Assembly (NCBI GenBank): GCA_964541605.1 | Contig: CAZIQY010000122.1 | Span: forward strand, 1-6,393 | Origin: CAZIQY01 sp964541605 | Lineage (GTDB): Bacteria > Desulfobacterota > Syntrophia > Syntrophales > UBA2185 | Direction: 5' to 3' | DNA length: 6,393 bases | Shown: positions 1-6,390 of the stretch, one piece after another | Numbering within the stretch: the stretch's first letter is position 1 | How the letters are laid out: every line of letters starts with the position of its first letter | The notes under the pieces: generated by a model | The model's input: the letters and a program-made list of their open reading frames with translations, nothing else | Databases searched by the model: none | Told to the model about the DNA's origin: nothing | Position numbers and translations under genes: made by a program

Positions 1-27
1 GGGGGCCGAGGATACGTTGAATATCGC

Positions 28-1377
28 TCATCCACAACATTTGACAATATCTCTGAGATATTTCAGGGATGTTACATTCAGATCTTTTCGAATCCACTCG
101 ATCATGTCCTGATATTTTCCGGATTGATGATTCAGATAATCATCAATCTGTTCAATGTCGTGTCCTTCAATCGCTTTTATCGCCCTGCGTGATGCCAGCT
201 CTGAAATTGAACGTGTGGATGCCATATACCTGCATGGATACATCAAGGGTGGGCATGCCGGTCTTATATGGATTTCCCTTGCACCATTGTCCCAGAGCTT
301 CTTGATAGTGTAGTTCTTCAATTGTGTACCGCGAACAATTGAATCGTCGCAGACAATCATTCTATTATTCTTTATTACCTCTCGTATAGCGCTCAGTTTC
401 ATGGTGGCAACCAGGTCTCTGATATCCTGTGAGGGCGGTGTATAGCTTCTGCCATAACCCGGCGTATACTTGACAAGGGGTCTCCTGTATGGAATGCCGG
501 ATCCCATGGCATATCCCATAGCATGGCCTATTCCCGAATCGGGTATGCCGGTAACGAAATCTGCCTTCACATCATCATTTTTCGCTATGGCCATTCCGCA
601 TCGTTCCCTGGCATTCTCAACACTGATGCCATCATAAATTGACGAGGGGTCTCCCGTATATATCCAAAGAAAGGCACAAACCTTTTTATTACGACCTTCG
701 GGATTCATGATTTTGAGTCCCTGCAAAGAAAGCAGTGCAATTTCTCCAGGTCCAAGAAAGTGTATCAATGTATAGCCCAGGTTGGGAAAAGCGCTCGCTT
801 CTGTCGCAACAACAAACCCACCCGACCCAATTTTCTCACCTATGGACAGGGGAAAGCGCCCGTACTTATCCCTGGCGGCATAGATGCCTTCTGCTGTCAT
901 AATCAAGGCACATATGGATCCTTCGATGGCATCCTGCATTCTTTTTATGCCGTCAACAAGATTCTCCCCTTTGTTGATCAATTTCGCTACAAGTTCGACG
1001 GTGTTTATACCACCACCGGTCATCTCGCCAAATGAAGAACCTTCATTCATCAGGCTCTTTGTAAGAACTTCCTTGTTGGTAATCATACCCGTTGCCGCAA
1101 TGGCAAACGTCCCGAATCTTGACCGAACAACCAAAGGCTGGGGCGCCTCATCATCTATGGCTCCGATGCCCATTGTTCCTTTCATGTTCTTGTAATCATC
1201 AAAAAATCGGGATTTAAATTGTGCCTGGCTGATGCTATGAATGGCGTTCTTAAAACCTTCGGTTCCGTGGACAGCCAGTCCTGCATTTTCCGTCCCCAAA
1301 TGGGAGTGATAATCGGTACCGTAGAAAAGCGTCTTCATACAATCGTCTTTGGAAACAACACCAAAAATCCCACCCAT
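28..1377 (-). CDS. PurF-like amidophosphoribosyltransferase homologue with degenerate glutaminase site
   Basis: The 449-residue protein has the PurF layout: an N-terminal Ntn-type glutamine amidotransferase fold (about 1-230) and a type I phosphoribosyltransferase domain (about 260-400). The PRPP loop is intact (IVCDDSIVRGTQ, 341-352), and IPDSGIGHAMGYA (278-290) matches the conserved PurF IPDSG segment. True PurF makes phosphoribosylamine from PRPP and glutamine, the first step of purine synthesis. Here the nucleophile Cys is Gly2 (MGGIFGVV), the HxRYST arginine motif is replaced by GIGAIDD (70-76), and HNGN is replaced by ATGM (95-98). The PRPP-closing loop reads KYTPGYGRSY (303-312) instead of KNRYVGRTF. 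Cys234 and Cys382 sit where the first two Fe-S ligands occur, but the terminal CxxC is missing and the protein ends KCCG. The start is set by GAGGGTG five bases upstream (1383-1389) and by alignment of GIFG to the PurF N-terminus. From memory, similar MGGFFG proteins exist in Clostridia and Bacteroidetes and are usually annotated as PurF. Homology is certain; activity is unknown. Confidence 0.9.
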   Translation of the reverse strand: MGGIFGVVSKDDCMKTLFYGTDYHSHLGTENAGLAVHGTEGFKNAIHSISQAQFKSRFFDDYKNMKGTMGIGAIDDEAPQPLVVRSRFGTFAIAATGMITNKEVLTKSLMNEGSSFGEMTGGGINTVELVAKLINKGENLVDGIKRMQDAIEGSICALIMTAEGIYAARDKYGRFPLSIGEKIGSGGFVVATEASAFPNLGYTLIHFLGPGEIALLSLQGLKIMNPEGRNKKVCAFLWIYTGDPSSIYDGISVENARERCGMAIAKNDDVKADFVTGIPDSGIGHAMGYAMGSGIPYRRPLVKYTPGYGRSYTPPSQDIRDLVATMKLSAIREVIKNNRMIVCDDSIVRGTQLKNYTIKKLWDNGAREIHIRPACPPLMYPCRYMASTRSISELASRRAIKAIEGHDIEQIDDYLNHQSGKYQDMIEWIRKDLNVTSLKYLRDIVKCCG

Positions 1378-1382
1378 GAGTT

Positions 1383-1389
1383 CACCCTC
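1383..1389 (-). promoter_or_regulatory. Ribosome binding site of the PurF-like gene
   Basis: On the minus strand this reads GAGGGTG and lies five bases from the ATG at 1377. It supports that ATG as the true start, and therefore supports Gly rather than Cys as the residue after the initiator methionine. Confidence 0.7.
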
Positions 1390-1390
1390 T

Positions 1391-1408
1391 AATCATGATT
1401 TCATGAAA
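1391..1408. repeat. Two overlapping perfect 10-bp palindromes upstream of the PurF-like gene
   Basis: AATCATGATT (1391-1400) and TTTCATGAAA (1399-1408) are each perfect palindromes. They share two bases, and their centres are 8 bases apart. Both contain TCATGA at the core. They lie directly upstream of the GAGGGTG ribosome binding site (1383-1389), a position where a repressor operator could sit. A regulatory role is inference; the palindromes themselves are read directly. Confidence 0.45.
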
Positions 1409-1533
1409 TAACTTGATAGACCCGCAAATAATCCGTCATTTTTTTCTGTCACTGCTACAAAATGCGGTGCTTCCTGCAGAAAATGGCAGGGTTTACGGTA
1501 ACGAGTTTTTGCGAGACCATAAACTCTTGAACG

Positions 1534-2727
1534 CTACGAGAGTTTCATGACGGCTATTTTGATCCTTTCCATGCCCTCTTCAATTTTATTCAATGAGGTG
1601 GCATAGGAAAGTCGAATATGACGGTCATGGCCAAAGTCCGCACCCGGGATGACGGCGACACCAGCCTCATTCAGAAGGTAGGCCGCCAGATCGGATGAAG
1701 TCGATATGGTTGTACTGAGATAGGAGCGACCGAGCAGCAATGAAACATCCGGAAAGACATAAAATGCCCCTTGAGGACTCATGCATGTGATGCCCGGAAT
1801 GGCATTGAGCTTCCCAACAATGATATCCCTTCTATTTTTAAATTGCCCCACCATTTCAGATACATTGTCCTGGTTCCCATCCAGTGCCGCTATGGCTGCC
1901 ATCTGGGATATGGATGTAGGATTCGACGTGTTTTGACTCTGAAGCTTTGTTACAGCCGAAATAATTTCTTCCGGACCGGCAGCATAACCGATTCTCCATC
2001 CTGTCATGGAATATGTTTTAGATACACCGTTGACGATGACGGTTGTTCGTTTAAGGCTTTCATCGACGGAGGCTATATTACAAAAAGAAAGTCCGTTGTA
2101 TATGATCTTTTCATATATATCATCAGATATAACGATGATATCCCTGCCTCGGATGATATTTGCGATCGCCTCAAGCTCACCCGCCGTATATACAACCCCG
2201 GCAGGATTTGAGGGGCTGTTTATGATAATCGCTCTCGTGTAATCATTGATCAGTCTTTCCAACTGCCCAGGATCTATTTTAAATCCGCGATCCCTATCAG
2301 TCTCCAGAATAACCGGCTTTGCTCCCGACAAAATAACCATATCGAGATAGGACACCCAGTATGGCGAAGGAATAATTACTTCATCGCCCTCTTCAAACAA
2401 AACCTGGAAAAGATTATAAAGGGTATGTTTTGCCCCGCAGGAGACAACAATCTCGGATCGGTCGTAATCTAATTGGCTATCCCGCTGAAACTTATGGATA
2501 ATCGCGTCTTTCAATGCATCAATCCCGCCGACGGCTGTATATTTTGTAAAGCCTGCTTCAATGGCCTTGACAGCGGCAAGTTTGATGTGAGCGGGTGTAT
2601 CAAAGTCGGGTTCTCCCGCACCAAAACTAATAATATCCTTTCCCGCTGCCTGCATGGCATTGGCCTTGCTTATTATCTCCAGGGTGGGGGATGGTTTTAT
2701 TTTTGATATTCTGGACGACAGTTTCAT
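1534..2727 (-). CDS. Class I pyridoxal-phosphate aminotransferase, aspartate aminotransferase type
   Basis: The 397-residue protein is a fold-type I PLP enzyme of the Thermus-like aspartate aminotransferase subgroup. It most likely interconverts aspartate plus 2-oxoglutarate with oxaloacetate plus glutamate in the cytoplasm. Visible family marks are the N-terminal SRISKIKPSPTLEI, GAGEPDFDTP (36-45), KYTAVGGIDAL (62-72), PSPYWVSY (120-127), NSPSNPAGVVY (170-180) and DDIYE (202-206). The Schiff-base lysine is Lys237 in VSKTYSMTGWRIGY, and the carboxylate-binding arginine is Arg372 in HIRLSYA. Length is normal. The ATG lies 15 bases after the coaD stop, with AGGAAA overlapping that stop as a somewhat distant ribosome binding site. 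Operon position next to asd fits a role in aspartate-family metabolism. Related enzymes can also accept prephenate or aromatic and branched substrates, so exact specificity is open. Confidence 0.95.
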   Translation of the reverse strand: MKLSSRISKIKPSPTLEIISKANAMQAAGKDIISFGAGEPDFDTPAHIKLAAVKAIEAGFTKYTAVGGIDALKDAIIHKFQRDSQLDYDRSEIVVSCGAKHTLYNLFQVLFEEGDEVIIPSPYWVSYLDMVILSGAKPVILETDRDRGFKIDPGQLERLINDYTRAIIINSPSNPAGVVYTAGELEAIANIIRGRDIIVISDDIYEKIIYNGLSFCNIASVDESLKRTTVIVNGVSKTYSMTGWRIGYAAGPEEIISAVTKLQSQNTSNPTSISQMAAIAALDGNQDNVSEMVGQFKNRRDIIVGKLNAIPGITCMSPQGAFYVFPDVSLLLGRSYLSTTISTSSDLAAYLLNEAGVAVIPGADFGHDRHIRLSYATSLNKIEEGMERIKIAVMKLS

Positions 2728-2742
2728 TATAGGTTCTATTTC

Positions 2743-3228
2743 CTATTTTCCGAATTTTTCCTGTAATTTAAGATATACAACATCCGGCACCAGCCCTTTT
2801 ACTGAGCCTCCCAGACTGGCTGCCTCTTTTATAATCTGAGAACTCGTAAAAAACCACTTGTATCCGGTCATGAGAAACACCGTTTCTATATCCCTGTTTA
2901 ATCTCCGATTGATAAGCGCCAGCTGAAATTCATACTCAAAGTCGGACAGCGCTCTCAAGCCCCTTAATATGACATTCGCCCCTGCGTTTTTGACATAATC
3001 AACCAAGAGACCCGGATAACTGTCAACCCGCACGTTCTGATAAGGTTTAACAACTTCTTTTACCATCTCCAATCTCTCTTCAACGGAAAAAAGATGGGCG
3101 GGCTTGTTCGGGTTGTAAGCAATCAAAACGATAATTTCATCAAACATTCTCAGACCTCTGATAAGGAGATCGATATGACCGTTTGTGATGGGATCGAATG
3201 AGCCCGGATATACGGCAATCTTCTGCAT
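2743..3228 (-). CDS. coaD: Phosphopantetheine adenylyltransferase
   Basis: CoaD transfers AMP from ATP to 4'-phosphopantetheine, giving dephospho-CoA, the penultimate step of coenzyme A synthesis in the cytoplasm. The 161-residue length is standard. The nucleotidyltransferase signature is present: YPGSFDPITNGH (7-18) with the TxGH motif at 15-18, then Lys42, RGLRALSDFEYE (89-100) and the C-terminal FTSSQIIKEAA (127-137), equivalent to the usual SSSxVKE. The TGYKWFFTSS wording replaces the enterobacterial PSxExSFxSSS. This is as I remember it for deltaproteobacterial CoaD and not a defect. The ATG follows the rsmD stop by 8 bases, with AGGA placed six bases upstream and overlapping the rsmD TAG. 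Pairing with rsmD is a widespread gene order. Confidence 0.97.
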   Translation of the reverse strand: MQKIAVYPGSFDPITNGHIDLLIRGLRMFDEIIVLIAYNPNKPAHLFSVEERLEMVKEVVKPYQNVRVDSYPGLLVDYVKNAGANVILRGLRALSDFEYEFQLALINRRLNRDIETVFLMTGYKWFFTSSQIIKEAASLGGSVKGLVPDVVYLKLQEKFGK

Positions 3229-3234
3229 ATGGTT

Positions 3235-3238
3235 TCCT
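3235..3238 (-). promoter_or_regulatory. Ribosome binding site of coaD, overlapping the rsmD stop
   Basis: On the minus strand the junction reads TAGGAAACCATATG. TAG ends rsmD, AGGA is the ribosome binding core, and ATG six bases later starts coaD. This arrangement favours translation of coaD straight after rsmD. Confidence 0.65.
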
Positions 3239-3797
3239 ACTTCCCCGCGACTAATTTCAGAAAAGACAGCACCGTATCGCCGCTCCTTCTCTGATCCGTC
3301 AGTGTATATTGATTACTCGTTGTTTCTTGCAAGGTTTCTCTTACGGAGTGCTGAATGACAATGATACCCTCTCGAGAAAACAGTCTTCCGTCTTCAAGAT
3401 ATTGAAGGGTTTCCCCGATAAGATCTCTCTCATACGGGGGATCGGCAAACAAAACATCAAACCTGTCTCCTCTTGCAGCCAATTCTTGAATACCCCGTCT
3501 CAGCTCTATCGTAAGTGCCTCAGACCGCTCACTGAATCCGAAATCTTTGATATTCTTCCTTATAGCGTTTGCAAGGGCTATATTCTTCTCGACAAACACG
3601 ACCCGGGCTGCTCCCCGGCTGAGGGCCTCGAATCCTACGTTACCGCTCCCTGCGAACATATCGAGGAATATTTTTCCCGCTATGGGCTGAAGGATATTGA
3701 AGAGCGCTTCCTTGGTCCGGTCGGAGGTGGGTCTTATGTCAGAGCCTCTTGGCAGATAAATCCGCCTCCCTTTAGCCTCACCTCCAATAATTCTCAT
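3237..3797 (-). CDS. rsmD: 16S rRNA (guanine(966)-N(2))-methyltransferase
   Basis: RsmD uses S-adenosylmethionine to methylate N2 of G966 in 16S rRNA of the assembling 30S subunit. With the start chosen here the protein has 186 residues, typical of the family. It begins MRIIGGEAKGRR, followed by RPTSDRTKEALFNIL (22-36), the SAM-binding LDMFAGSGNVG (45-55), the acidic FVEKN strand end (68-72) and the catalytic DPPY (119-122), in the place of the (N/D)PPY motif of N-methyltransferases. The frame stays open for 27 codons further upstream to 3878, but that stretch lies inside asd and has no family resemblance. The ATG at 3797 overlaps the asd stop as ATGA, so translation is probably coupled to asd. 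No strong ribosome binding site precedes it. Confidence 0.95.
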   Translation of the reverse strand: MRIIGGEAKGRRIYLPRGSDIRPTSDRTKEALFNILQPIAGKIFLDMFAGSGNVGFEALSRGAARVVFVEKNIALANAIRKNIKDFGFSERSEALTIELRRGIQELAARGDRFDVLFADPPYERDLIGETLQYLEDGRLFSREGIIVIQHSVRETLQETTSNQYTLTDQRRSGDTVLSFLKLVAGK

Positions 3798-4810
3798 AAG
3801 TATTCTCTTACAAGAACCTCGGCAATCTGGATTGCGTTCAGTGCGGCACCTTTCCTCAGATTGTCTGATACAATCCACATATTGATCCCATTCGGTATGG
3901 ATTCATCTTCCCTGATCCTCCCGACAAAGGTCTCATTCCTGCCGGCTGCATGTATGGGCATGGGATATTCTTTTCCCCCTGGATTATCGATGACAATGAT
4001 ACCCGGAGACTGTGAAAGTATATCTCTGATTTCCCCCACAGCTATCTTTTTCTTCGTTTCGATGTTTACGGATTCCGAATGTCCATGAAAGACCGGTACT
4101 CTGACAGTTGTAGCTGTCACGGCGACGGTCGGGTCATCCAAAATTTTTTTTGTTTCATTCACCATCTTCATTTCTTCTTTTGTATAACCGTTCTCTAAAA
4201 ACACATCGATCTGAGGAAGACAGTTGAATGCAATCTGATGCGGATAAACCGTAATCTGTGGTTCACGAAAATTCAAAAGGGCCTTTGTCTGCCCCATCAG
4301 TTCCTCGATGGCACTCTTTCCTGTGCCCGACACCGCCTGATATGTGGATACAACAACACGTTTGATCCCGACGGCATCATGGATCGGTTTGAGAACCAGA
4401 ACCATTTGAATGGTTGAACAGTTTGGATTCGCAATGATCCCCCTGGTTTTATACATGGCTATGGCTTCAGCATTTACCTCAGGCACAACCAGCGGAACGT
4501 CGGGATTCATCCTGAATGCGCTAGTGTTGTCGACGACGACACACCCCGCTGCGGCCGCAAAGGGGGCAAAACGTTCAGAGATACCCCCTCCTGCCGAAAA
4601 AAGACCGATGTCAATTCCCGGAAATGAGTCTTCACGCAAGACCTCGACTGGAAGAGGTTCTCCCCTGAATGTTATTTCCTTTCCGATCGACCGTTGCGAT
4701 GCAAGCAACGTTAACTTTCGTACAGGGAAATCTCTTTCCTCCAGAATCTTTACCATTTCGTTGCCGACGGCTCCCGTGGCGCCTACAACTGCAACATGAT
4801 ATGTTTTCAC
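3794..4810 (-). CDS. asd: Aspartate-semialdehyde dehydrogenase
   Basis: Asd reduces aspartyl-4-phosphate to aspartate 4-semialdehyde with NADPH, the branch point to lysine/diaminopimelate, threonine and methionine. The 338-residue protein carries the nucleotide-binding GATGAVG (10-16), FSAGGG (71-76), NTSAFR (95-100), the nucleophile Cys131 in NPNCST, Gln158 in YQAVSG, the general base His244 in FHGHSE, and RIREDE near the C-terminus. All catalytic residues are present. The start is GTG: a TAA stop lies in frame three codons upstream, so no longer version is possible, and GGAG stands nine bases before the GTG. It follows pssA after 55 bases. In several relatives, as I recall, leu genes sit between pssA and asd; they are absent here. 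Confidence 0.97.
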   Translation of the reverse strand: MKTYHVAVVGATGAVGNEMVKILEERDFPVRKLTLLASQRSIGKEITFRGEPLPVEVLREDSFPGIDIGLFSAGGGISERFAPFAAAAGCVVVDNTSAFRMNPDVPLVVPEVNAEAIAMYKTRGIIANPNCSTIQMVLVLKPIHDAVGIKRVVVSTYQAVSGTGKSAIEELMGQTKALLNFREPQITVYPHQIAFNCLPQIDVFLENGYTKEEMKMVNETKKILDDPTVAVTATTVRVPVFHGHSESVNIETKKKIAVGEIRDILSQSPGIIVIDNPGGKEYPMPIHAAGRNETFVGRIREDESIPNGINMWIVSDNLRKGAALNAIQIAEVLVREYL

Positions 4811-4865
4811 GTCATTTTACTCCGTGCTTTTCTACTTCTTCATGCATGACACACGAAATCCCGTA
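4811..4865 (-). promoter_or_regulatory. pssA-asd spacer with asd ribosome binding site
   Basis: The 55-base spacer includes a perfect palindrome TCATGCATGA (4840-4849) and, on the minus strand, GGAG nine bases ahead of the asd GTG. I see no intrinsic terminator, so read-through from pssA into asd is likely. No convincing promoter is visible. Confidence 0.4.
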
Positions 4866-5654
4866 TTATGAAATCAGGCTTTGTTTCTGGTTCTGTGATT
4901 TCTTTTCCTTGATGTCTCCGTGTATTTTCTTTCCAATCTTAAAGAGAGCCCAGGCCGGACCGGACAGGCTGTATCCGAACGCAAAAGTGAACATCATGAT
5001 CTGAGGCTCTGCAATGATGATGATAAGAATAAATACCATGATCACAAATGACATGAACGGTTTCCGGGAAAACCAGTTGAGATCCTTAAAACTGTAATAT
5101 TTGATGCTGCTGACCATCAGCAACGCTAAACCAACTACAATAATCAATACGGACAGATCATTGAATGTGCCTTCTCCTCCGAGATAATAGAAAAGCATGA
5201 TTCCGGTTGCCACCACCGCAGCGGCTCCGGGTATTGGTAATCCATTGAATACTTTACTTTCAATCATGCCGATCTGGACGTTGAACCTCGCGAGTCGCAG
5301 GGCTCCGCAGACGACAAAAAGAAAAGCGGCAAGCCACCCCCACTTTCCGAAGGAAGAAAGCGCCCACGTATAGACCATGATGGCTGGGGCAACGCCAAAA
5401 GCTACAAGGTCGGACAGAGAATCATACTCCGAACCGAACTTGCTCGTTGTGTTGGTCATCCTTGCTATTCTTCCGTCCAGACCATCCAGCACAAATGCGA
5501 TCAGAATCGGTATCGCCGCAAGAAGATACTCTCCCTTCATAGAAGCGATAATAGAATAAAATCCACAAAAGAGACTGCCTGTTGTAAATAGATTGGGCAG
5601 AACATAAATTCCCTTCCTGACACGTTCTCTCTTTGACGTAGCGCTCTTTTTCAT
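4866..5654 (-). CDS. pssA: CDP-diacylglycerol-serine O-phosphatidyltransferase
   Basis: PssA joins CDP-diacylglycerol and L-serine to give phosphatidylserine, releasing CMP, at the cytoplasmic membrane. The start used here gives 262 residues. The full CDP-alcohol phosphatidyltransferase signature DGxxAR-x8-GxxxDxxxD is present, beginning at Asp60 and ending with the catalytic-region Asp78 and Asp82. It is flanked by a positively charged N-terminus (KKSATSKRERVRKG) and several hydrophobic membrane segments. The C-terminus is charged and cytosolic-looking. The frame could open at a GTG (5663), but the ATG at 5654 is preferred: it overlaps the psd stop as ATGA and has AGGGTGG five bases upstream. 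Its product is the substrate of the adjacent psd enzyme, and the pair forms the bacterial phosphatidylethanolamine pathway. This is the integral-membrane subtype, not the soluble E. coli phospholipase-D-like type. Confidence 0.96.
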   Translation of the reverse strand: MKKSATSKRERVRKGIYVLPNLFTTGSLFCGFYSIIASMKGEYLLAAIPILIAFVLDGLDGRIARMTNTTSKFGSEYDSLSDLVAFGVAPAIMVYTWALSSFGKWGWLAAFLFVVCGALRLARFNVQIGMIESKVFNGLPIPGAAAVVATGIMLFYYLGGEGTFNDLSVLIIVVGLALLMVSSIKYYSFKDLNWFSRKPFMSFVIMVFILIIIIAEPQIMMFTFAFGYSLSGPAWALFKIGKKIHGDIKEKKSQNQKQSLIS

Positions 5655-6292
5655 TGTAGCCACCCTATCGTTGTCTCACCTGCCCTTACCTTCTCTCCGA
5701 TGCTTACGGATATGACGGTATCAACGGGCAGAAAGACGTCAAGACGTGAACCGAACCGTATAAGTCCAAACCGGTCCCCCTTATTAACATTCATGCCGAC
5801 CTGCAACCAACATTCGATCCTTCTGGCAATTAAGCCTGCTATCTGTTCTGTTAATATTTTTTTCCCATTATCCGTATTGATCAGAATAGAATTTTTTTCA
5901 TTCAGCGATGAAGCCTTGTCCAGATTGGCCGATAAAAACTTTCCCTCACGATAGCTTATGGCACCTACTGTCCCCGAATATGGTACGCGGTTGACATGAA
6001 CATTAAATACATTCATAAAAATACTGATTTTCTTTGAAGGCGCGTTCAGCAAGTCGTTCTCAATAACATCTTCAATTTTTATGACCCTGCCGTCAGCGGG
6101 AGAAACGATTGCTTTAACATCCTCAGGTGATTTTCTTTCCGGATTACGGAAAAACCACGTAATAAAAGCCGTTATCAGAAAAAAAAGTGAAGAAACCCAT
6201 ATTTTTCCAAAAAACGCAAAAATGACTGCCAAAATCAAAAGAGGGGCAATAAACGGAAACCCCTGCCTTGCTATAATACTTCTCTGATCCAT
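5651..6292 (-). CDS. psd: Phosphatidylserine decarboxylase proenzyme, short type
   Basis: Psd decarboxylates phosphatidylserine to phosphatidylethanolamine. It is made as a proenzyme that cuts itself and turns a serine into the pyruvoyl cofactor. This 213-residue protein is the short (archaeal/alphaproteobacterial PSD-A) type. Two hydrophobic segments (about 12-28 and 31-48) anchor it, followed by FRNPER (48-53), SPADGRV (64-70), VFNVHVNRVPYSG (95-107) with the conserved His99, and IRFGSRLD, where cleavage between Gly181 and Ser182 would give a roughly 32-residue alpha chain. Nothing essential is missing. The frame stays open upstream to a GTG at 6391, but those 33 extra codons run into an apparent insertion-sequence end and have no Psd character. 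The ATG at 6292 gives the family length, although no strong ribosome binding site precedes it. The stop overlaps the pssA start by ATGA. Confidence 0.95.
   Translation of the reverse strand: MDQRSIIARQGFPFIAPLLILAVIFAFFGKIWVSSLFFLITAFITWFFRNPERKSPEDVKAIVSPADGRVIKIEDVIENDLLNAPSKKISIFMNVFNVHVNRVPYSGTVGAISYREGKFLSANLDKASSLNEKNSILINTDNGKKILTEQIAGLIARRIECWLQVGMNVNKGDRFGLIRFGSRLDVFLPVDTVISVSIGEKVRAGETTIGWLQ
5660..5666 (-). promoter_or_regulatory. Ribosome binding site of pssA
   Basis: On the minus strand this reads AGGGTGG, lies inside the last codons of psd and is five bases from the ATG at 5654. It decides in favour of that ATG over the GTG at 5663, which it overlaps. Confidence 0.65.
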
Positions 6293-6354
6293 ATCCAACC
6301 GGTCTTCATTTTTAGCTGTAATGTTCGAACCCAAGCCCTTGTCACCGAATATGT

Positions 6355-6366
6355 AAAACTGTACCA
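6355..6366. repeat. Terminal repeat unit 1 (AAAACTGTACCA)
   Basis: First copy of a 12-base unit repeated 24 bases away with one mismatch, inside the presumed IS21-type end. Confidence 0.55.
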
Positions 6367-6378
6367 AAAATGATAACG

Positions 6379-6390
6379 AAAAGTGTACCA
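6379..6390. repeat. Terminal repeat unit 2 (AAAAGTGTACCA)
   Basis: Second copy of the 12-base unit, differing from the first at one base. More copies could lie beyond the window edge. Confidence 0.55.

Larger units (their letters stand above)
1378..1533. other. Intergenic spacer between aminotransferase and PurF-like gene
   Basis: This 156-base non-coding stretch is the largest gap between genes in the window. It holds imperfect inverted repeats: GAGTTT (1503-1508) with AAACTC (1521-1526), and CCTGC (1473-1477) with GCAGG (1486-1490). Neither is followed by a T-run on the minus strand, so neither looks like a standard intrinsic terminator. Two overlapping palindromes lie next to the ribosome binding site of the PurF-like gene. 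The best sigma70-like pair I see on the minus strand is GTGACA then TATTTG with a 16-base spacer. It is weak and I do not call it a promoter. The length suggests that the PurF-like gene may be expressed separately from the upstream operon. Confidence 0.6.

Noticed and set aside
28..30. TGA at the end of the PurF-like gene as a selenocysteine codon (CCG-Sec), because deltaproteobacteria often make selenoproteins.
   Set aside because: No homologue I recall has selenocysteine there, the reading frame beyond it shows no family similarity, and a downstream SECIS element cannot be assessed in the remaining 27 bases.
1473..1490. CCTGC/GCAGG hairpin as a terminator for the upstream operon.
   Set aside because: The stem has only five base pairs and no T-run follows on the minus strand.
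3309..4088. A 259-codon plus-strand open frame opposite rsmD and asd.
   Set aside because: It lies wholly antisense to two well-conserved genes and shows no recognisable domain. It is a shadow of their coding constraint.
6314..6330. GGGTTCGAAC on the minus strand, resembling the T-loop of a tRNA near the IS boundary.
   Set aside because: The flanking bases do not form the T-stem, and no acceptor stem, anticodon arm or CCA is present. It is a short palindrome (GTTCGAAC) only.
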